Source of the DNA: Rhyzopertha dominica
Lineage: Eukaryota > Arthropoda > Insecta > Coleoptera > Bostrichidae
Assembly: GCA_025024175.1 (NCBI GenBank)
Contig: QCXZ01000041.1
Coordinates: 44,263,786-44,327,785, forward strand
Length of the DNA: 64,000 nucleotides
Direction: 5' to 3'
Shown: positions 57,283-64,000 of the stretch, in pieces
Position numbering within the stretch: the stretch's first letter is position 1
Layout of the letters: each line of letters starts with the position of its first letter
Notes under the pieces: model-generated
Database searches by the model: none
What the model was told of the DNA's origin: nothing
Seen by the model: only the letters and a program-made list of their open reading frames with translations
Translations under genes and position numbers: made by a program

Positions 57283-59088
57283 ACAAACATCAGGCATTTA
57301 ATAGTATTTTTTGTCTTGGATATCCCTCCTATAACATTTCTAACTCTGCTACAGCTTTCTCATTAAACGTTGTTCCCGGGCTTGGCCGTTTGCTCGCTTG
57401 TCGGGTCAAAGAAATCGCAATGCGCGTGCAATCGAACGATACAAATGTGTAAATTAAATAAGGACGGGCACCCGGGATGGCAGAACCGGCGGTTATTATT
57501 CATTTGAAAGCGTTAGTCAACTGTTTAGCGAGAAGTACTGTAGCTCACTTAAAGCCCCCAACGAATTAGTCATCCACCGAGACAATTTGTTTAGTTGCCA
57601 GCAAAAAAGACCATCGGAAGTTCTAACACAAAGAACGGAGTAATCTGAATTTGTCAGCGCTGGTTATCGCAAATCGGGTGGTTTACGTGAATGGAGAGTG
57701 ACGTCACTGGGTAGGAAAAGTGCCAATACGCTGGAAACGAAGCGCGGAAAAAACTGCTAATCGATGTTAAATTATTATTCTGGTTAGATCTGGAGGTTGA
57801 AATATTCTTTCTTTGTCTCACTGAAAGTCATTAACTTTTTGTGGGGAAGTGAGGCGGGTTTTGCTTGTCTTACATCAATTGGCTTTAACTCTGAATCAAT
57901 TCATTGCGGTGTTTTGAAGGAAACCTGGTAACTAGAGCATGCGTCATTTTAAACGCTTACATAGCTTGTAGCACAGGAATACACATTATAGATAAGAAAA
58001 CAGTCGTACTTTGTAAATGAGGAAAACGTACAACACTATGTAAAGACTGCAACTAACACTAAACACTAACACTAAATGTTTTATAATTATCATCCGCGGA
58101 AGAAAGGAAGCAGTTCTCGGCTTCTCGGAATAAAGCTGGCCTATAAGAACTCAATCACATGACCTATTTTCAAATAGGATGCCTTATTGCGGGCAATTTG
58201 TACATACAACACCGTGACGTACCGCCATAGTCTGTGAAAGTTGGAGTAGTTTTTTCAATATTCTATCATGTTTGATATGTAAATGATCGGGAGATCCTGG
58301 TGGTCAAGGTATAACACTGCCGTTGCTTTGTTCAGGGTAGTCCACAGCTACCCGGCTACTTATAGCCGTGCATTGTCTTGTGAAAAAGGTGGATATTGAT
58401 GGTAGAAAAACTAGCCAAATTTTTTCATTTGGTTGTAAACCGTCGTATGAGTAAAACAGTCCCTTACAACCATACTGACGTCTGACTCTTTTTTAGACTC
58501 CCGTTATTAATTCTAGTAGAAATATCTCTTAAAAGAATAAATCGACCTCTCTTAGCAAGCTCGGTAAACTGACGACAATTTCTCACTCTAGGCGTACTGA
58601 TGATTGACGAATTAAAGAAGTTAATTTCGCTTTCTTTATTAAATGCATAAATGCAATGCATAAAGCATTATTCAAATAGAACAGGTAACCGTTCTTTGCA
58701 CAAAACTATTTGTGTGCGCTACACCATTCTGCTAGGGCTTCCAAGCCTTGTTGAAGGGACTTATGCTATTTGGCAAGGTCTATCTTTAAACACAACTTTA
58801 GTCATCTACAAATACTAGTTTCTCATAATGAGCTACTCTTATTACATCGTTGACGGACTTTACAAATAGCAATGGTCCTGTGTTCAATCCTTGTGGTATC
58901 CCAAGATATGGGAACGAATTAAGCAGATATAAAATAACGATATCGTACACATTGCTGTCTCTTTTAATCAAGAAAAAGGTAAAAGGATTTTAAGAGGAAC
59001 ATACCACTGCAAGTTCCATAACAATATTTAACCATCGTTTTTATAATATGCTATGTTAAAGTCAATGGCATTTGTATGTCTGGCGAGA
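57283..59088. other. Intergenic stretch, CpG-richer at its start
   Basis: About 57340-57720 is CpG-richer unique DNA and could be regulatory. Nothing else recognised. Confidence 0.4.
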
Positions 59089-59830
59089 ATATACAGTGTG
59101 GTCATAAATAATTGATACAATTGATACAAGATCATAATTAGGCTTTTTGACAGAAAACAAAAGTTACCTGTTTTTCTTATATATTTAAAATATTTCATTC
59201 TCTGCTCCTCGCTTTTAAATATTCTCAGCACGTTTTACGCTCTTTCAACAGCTTCTTATCATTTTCAAACACTGTTCAAATAATTGTAAAATTATTAAGA
59301 AGCGACTTACTAAGACGCAAAAATATCCTGCTAGGCCACCAACTACTAGCCAAAATGGTTCAAAAGAGTGGTGTTCCATTGGTTTCTGAAGAATAGCAAT
59401 TGGAAATTTTACTAAATGTGTTATCTATATATCTAATCAGAATTAAGACGGCAGTGCTCAAAATATTACATGTAAATAAATACCTGCCGTATTTAAAAGA
59501 ACTGAATGGATCCACACATCGTAAAAAAATTATAAAATCAACCTTTTTAAGGCAAGTTTAATTGGTAATACATAATGCGATTTTTGCATGAACAAAATTT
59601 TTCCATATAGGTGTTGCAATAAAAGATGCGAGTGAACACCCTCCAAAATGGATGGCATTAACTTCTCTAGATTTTTCATGTAGGATTACAAGGTAAAGCT
59701 TTCTAAACAGAAGCCACAGATACAGGTGATTAAAAAAATGGTTTTACTTAACTTGATGTCATAAACAGTATTCAAGAAGAGTTTGTTAATCGTTTGGAAG
59801 AAATTTTAGACATTTAACGTTTTCAACTGC
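59089..59830 (+). mobile_element. Possible eroded mariner/Tc1 relic
   Basis: At about 59092 the text ACAGTGTGGTCATAAATAAT resembles a mariner/Tc1 terminal repeat. Downstream, plus-strand frames give fragments such as VSEE and QLEILLNVLSI (HTH-like), NKYLPYLKELNG and, near 59790, INSIQEEFVNRLEEILDI, which faintly echo mariner transposases. A region near 59650 gives WMALTSLDFS where W.ARSPDL is usual. No second terminus was found. Weak. Confidence 0.25.
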
Positions 59831-61879
59831 CTTGTTGGCTTGTATGATGTACCTTGATAAACTGCTGAATGTGATCTATCGTTTCTCGAGACTATAATAG
59901 TTGCGGCTTAATTTTTTAAAACACTCTTAATTTTGAAACTGTTCAGTATATTATATGTTACAGAAAAATGCTCTGAATTATAGCAGAAATCAGTAAAGAA
60001 TGAGAATTACGCATCATAATGAGTTGTAAAAGCAAAACAAATGCCCAGTTGCAATCGTATTTATGAAAATTACAAACTTTGGATGAGAAAACTTAATTGT
60101 TTATAAAATATTGAAGCTAATTCTTACAATGAATCGAAGTAAGTGTTAGCGATCGCGATGAAGCTGTATCAAATATTACTATTATTATGCATGACGCCCG
60201 TTTATGATAATCATTGTAATAATAGCTAAATTAAACGCGATGTGCGTCAATGCAGCGCGTTGAGAACTCGCGAATATCCCGTGTTAAAAAAACTAAACTG
60301 CCGACGGAACCCATTAGATTTCTGTGTCAGAAAATGAACTTCCATGTCAGTGGAGCACAGAGCACTTCTCACACTGTTGCATTTAATTTTCATTTGTTAT
60401 TTTAACGGCGTACGTGCCGAGTTATTACAAAATTTAATTCAGGTTTTTAACGACCGCCAGATTGCGCGGGATCCAACTTTAATATTGTTGTAATGACTAG
60501 TGTAACGGTACTTCTCAGCTGAATTCAAACGCAATTACGAACTTGGTTCATTTGGCCTTTTCGACGCCAAATACGGCTTTGTATTCACTATTGTGCATGC
60601 ACGTACAAAATTGCGATACATTTTATTACTTAACTATAATACACTGCGGAGGGATTTTTTTCGATTTCAATTAAAACTGTGCAACGCCACGTCTTTGTTA
60701 CAATTTGTTACGTTCTACTTAATCTGTAACATTCGCTAGCGTGCGGGAAATATCGGTAGAGATGGGAAAGTGATATCTTCGAATTTTCATGTTGGATTGT
60801 TAGAGAATAGAACATGGTTGTTTTTTTTTCTGTTCATTTTCAAGAAGGGCTTTGGAAGACCTTCAGAATGAGGTATTACTCTATCCTCTTCTCTATTGAA
60901 AAATTTCAGATGTTCTGATAACGTGTCCTTCCGAAATAAAATCGACCTGTTTCGGAAACAGGAATAGTTGAGCTCGTTTTTATTGAAGCACCCGGTATTA
61001 TATTATTATATACGTGTGATGTCCAAGAGAATTAGGGATTAAGTAGTTTAAGCGTTTAACGAAGCACGGATAATGCTAAATTTTAAACTGAACGCTTCAA
61101 TTGGTATTTGGTCTTGTATATTAGGAGCGAATGTTTTGAAGACAGTCGTTCGTGCACTTTACGCTTCTATTGAAAATTTGATTTTTAACGACTGCTAAAT
61201 GCAATACGTAACGTTAAGGGGCTATTAATGCAACTCTTATAGATACCGTTACGGTGATAGACCTAACAATGTTGCATGCAAATACCATGTCTGGCTACTT
61301 TGCGCGTTGGTGTATAAAGTCCAATGAGCTGTAAGACCGCATGAGTGCTGTACATTCTCACTGCTTTATTGAGATACTTGTAATCATCCGTTGTGTAGCC
61401 ACTATCCGTACAGTATTCTCACAGGATCTTGTCTCAGTTGGTACTCATGAGGTATTTGCGCATTATAAGGTCATTTGCATTTTATCCGCTCCAATCTGTT
61501 ATTTGTTGAAATCATTATTCGTCCTTTTCTACATCTGCGTCTTTGTCACCTTTTTTCTGCTTTTTGTATATACGTAACATTCACTTCCTTTAAAAATGTA
61601 TTCCCTTTTTGTTCTACGTCTGTCTTACTGGAGTCTAACTTATTATTATTATTATTATAATGATGATTGTCTTATACATTATTTGGGATATCGAGCTTTC
61701 TTGAAGCAATCAATGCTGTGTCGCCACCTAGTAAAAAGATTTTGTGTTAAACTCTTACATAATAAAGTAATAATGAAAATTAAGAATAAAAGCCGACAAG
61801 ACAGAAAATGACTTGNTTTCAACATAAATATCCAATGGTAAAGGAGTATTCCCATTATAATAGGTCGAATGCCTTAGGC
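59831..61879. other. Intergenic stretch with CpG-richer block
   Basis: Positions about 60220-60760 are CpG-richer and unique. A short ATT run lies at about 61640-61660. No gene or element recognised. Confidence 0.4.
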
Positions 61880-62252
61880 CAGTGGTATTCAAACATTTTG
61901 GAAGTGCGACCCAACATGGGATATTCCGGTAACATGCTGACCCAAAATTTAAATAATCAATAATCTAATTCACCAAAAACTATATGTTATTTTTTATGTC
62001 ATGCAAAACAAATATTAGTGTCTCGACAAGTACCTACAATAAACTGAAAACCAACTCTACAATTACCCAATGTTTGAAGTCGCCGTTCTAAACATATAGT
62101 AATCTAGATCTATAACTTAATGAATTTTCACATTTTACAAACTAATATTTTTTCTCAAAAAAGTGTTTTAATGATGTATTTGCCTTCAATTATTTTTTTA
62201 GTTTTTCATTCATCTCGCGACCCCAAGATAAAACAAAGATTGAACACAGGTG
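61880..62252. mobile_element. Short hAT-type MITE (hAT-5)
   Basis: The left end CAGTGGTATTCAAACATTTT followed by GTGCGACCC, and the right end CTCGCGACCCC...TTGAACACAGGTG, form degenerate inverted termini of the CAGTGGTTCTCAAACTT...GCGACCC type common in hAT elements. Flanking 8-bp repeats CCTTAGGC (61872-61879) and CCTTAGAC (62253-62260) match at seven of eight positions. Length 373 bp, non-coding. Confidence 0.75.
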
Positions 62253-62458
62253 CCTTAGACAGTTAGAGAAATCATTTCGGCATACTGCCTTTTATTGAAA
62301 CCGTCACAAATTTCCAAGATTCATTTGTAGTTGCCGTTTCAGTAAAACCAAATTGAGATGAAGATACTATTGAATTTGATTCCTAATAATGTGTCAACAC
62401 GCTGTGTAATGAAATATGTGGCATAAAATTGCTGTATTCATTTATCTCATCTTTCTTA

Positions 62459-62481
62459 GTAATAATAATAATAATAATAAT
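62459..62481. repeat. Short (TAA)n run
   Basis: About seven units of TAA followed by TCTTTACCG. In orientation it could be the tail of a minus-strand LINE like the one at 29.2 kb, since a LINE relic lies on the same strand further right, but the link is unproven. Confidence 0.6.
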
Positions 62482-63000
62482 CTTTACCGATTATTATTTA
62501 TTTGAAAATTAAGTTTATTAGAGTTGTTACCTATATTCTTGGTATTATTTGGGTTTTTACAGATGCGCTTACAGATGTTTATTTCTTTTGAAAAACATAG
62601 ACTGTTGAACCTCTTTTTATTGCTTGTGTAAGCCATTTTAAAGGATTTTAATTAGAGTAAGGTTATAAAAAGTGTGAATTCATCATTTATTAACAGCTTA
62701 TAATTGTATGCATTTTCATCAAGATTTTTTAACACTGAAAATTTATATAACTTTCGTAATTATTACATTTGGAGAGAATATTAAATTAAAGCACACAAAT
62801 TTGACGAATTTCTTTTAAATACTCTCAATTCAATTAACATAAGTATTGTAGTATGGTGACCTTATAATAATAAAATATTATAAATTAGAATAAGCAAGGG
62901 AATTAAAAAGAGTATCTATCGGACGCTTGTTTTCAAACTCCAATAATACAAGTTCATTAATATGAGCATGATAACACGCAAACCTCGAAATTTGACAACA
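62482..63000. other. AT-rich stretch
   Basis: Nothing recognised; it may be the non-coding 3' part of the LINE relic beside it. Confidence 0.3.
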
Positions 63001-63004
63001 TGCT

Positions 63005-63365
63005 TCAGCCTGCATTTAATTAATTAATATTGGTAGTGCGTATTTGACGACTAAACCTTAAAACCTTACACTTTGATTGATTCAGTTCCAACCTTTTTCT
63101 AACACACCAGTGCACAGTGGCATTTAAGGCAACTCCTAGAAATTTTACAGTGTTAAACTACCTTCACTACGTCAATGGAATATAACAAAAACAATATGGG
63201 ATCCACATGTAAATCCTGCGGTATTTCTAAAATAGAAATAGAAATTATACATGTCATCAAGAACTTTGGCTACAAGTGACATCAATGAAACATTTCTATA
63301 GTTTTATATGTCATGCTTGGAATCTTTTTTGATGGGGTTAATATAAGACATTTTCCATAACTATA
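63005..63365 (-). pseudogene. Jockey-like LINE reverse transcriptase relic
   Basis: The minus strand from about 63360 reads WKMSYINPIKKDSKHDI, then NYRNVSLMSLVAKVLDDM, matching RT block 1 of jockey-type LINEs (WK.S.+.PI.K.G...D..NYRPIS). After a deletion of the central catalytic blocks it continues HWCVRKRLELNQSKCKVLRFSRQ (about 63130-63040), matching WC..N.L.LN..KCKV..F.R after the FADD block. Both matches are clear; the catalytic DD is missing. Confidence 0.65.
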
Positions 63366-63369
63366 AATA

Positions 63370-64000
63370 AGACATTGACAAATGTGCCTGTGCTCGCATT
63401 AGAATTGCTGTGGACAGATTTTTCTGCTTATTAATCCTCATCAGCACGGTTGTGGTCCCTGTGCAGACAATACGACACAACTGCACGCCAAAGTGGACTA
63501 TGTACGTGGGAGCTATAGGTGATGGGCGTGAGACAGTGCTATCTACTTGCATTGTCATCCAACCCGTTTCTAACGGGAACCATTACCTACCGGTATACCG
63601 CTTCGTAGCAGACATTTACTGAAACCGATTGATATTCCCAGCAACTGTTTCTAGCAAAAGTATAATTCTCCTTAAATGACAAACTAATGAACCTGTGCTG
63701 TGCTGCCTGCATTAAGCGCCATTGCTGGGGTCCTCTATCGGTTTAAATACCTGCTACGAGATGGGCTGCCGATAGGTAACGGTCCCCGCTAGAGACGGGC
63801 TGGGTGTCAATGCAATAGATGGCATTGTGTCACTCGCATCATCTCTTGTTCCCGCAAAATAAGACATTCATCAACCATTGTCATATCCAGTAGCAAGCAA
63901 TTCAAAATATGATTGTAATTGTACAACATCGTTCAAAGACGTCATTAACCTCAGACGAAACATCAATAGGAACGAAATAGTCACAGTAGTTCACATTGTA
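63370..64000. other. Unassigned GC-neutral end of window
   Basis: Open frames at 63410-63622 (plus) and 63361-63558 (minus) overlap on opposite strands and show no known domain. The plus frame starts with a hydrophobic stretch (FFCLLILISTVVVPVQT) that could be a signal peptide, with nothing supporting it further. Confidence 0.3.

Noticed and set aside
1..64000. CRISPR arrays, operons, ribosome binding sites, bacterial insertion sequences
   Set aside because: The window is clearly eukaryotic, and no regularly spaced direct repeats of CRISPR type were seen.

Overview
This is a 64 kb piece of an animal nuclear genome, most likely insect. It is AT-rich, has no dense coding, and is packed with decayed transposable elements of kinds typical of insects: IS630/Tc1/mariner transposons including a DUF4817-like family, hAT elements with 8-bp target duplications, Penelope-like elements (PLEs), and LINEs ending in ATT-type microsatellites. 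I could not fix the species; beetle or another holometabolan is a guess. I found no intact host protein-coding gene. The window reads as intergenic or intronic DNA between islands of GC-richer unique sequence that could be regulatory. About sixteen isolated N bases point to a consensus or clone-based assembly.

Region by region: 0.8-3.9 kb is a Tc1-like transposon (copy A) interrupted by a hAT element that itself holds a mariner relic. At 5.0-5.3 kb is a PLE fragment, and at 5.6-6.9 kb the first of three DUF4817/DDE mariner-type elements (others at 11.0-12.1 and 40.3-41.4 kb). A hAT element with a perfect 8-bp duplication lies at 9.07-10.06 kb, a terminal fragment of the A family at 10.4 kb, another mariner-type element at 14.3-15.6 kb, and copy B of the A family at 20.3-22.7 kb. 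A tRNA-derived SINE head is at 24.6 kb. A PLE C-terminus with GIY-YIG remnants (28.4-29.2 kb) abuts a LINE with a 25-unit microsatellite tail (29.2-30.2 kb). GC-rich unique or unidentified DNA fills 30.4-33.3 kb, followed by a second LINE with a 24-unit tail (33.3-34.3 kb). LINE relics occur at 37.8-38.5, 45.6, 46.5-48.2, 53.2-53.8 and 63.0-63.4 kb. A hAT element loaded with GTATCGA-type minisatellite spans 42.6-43.7 kb. The most structured part is 54.7-57.3 kb: a 402-bp PLE-like element with inverted hammerhead-like arms and a 13-bp duplication, then a hAT element with a recognisable hATC domain carrying a second inverted-arm PLE-like insertion. A short hAT MITE lies at 61.9-62.3 kb.

None of the elements looks autonomous as it stands. 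The DNA transposons keep their termini but have lost catalytic parts, so they could only have moved in trans. The LINEs are 5'-truncated. Nesting and target duplications give a relative insertion history. Protein assignments rest on motif recognition by eye, and no database search was run.
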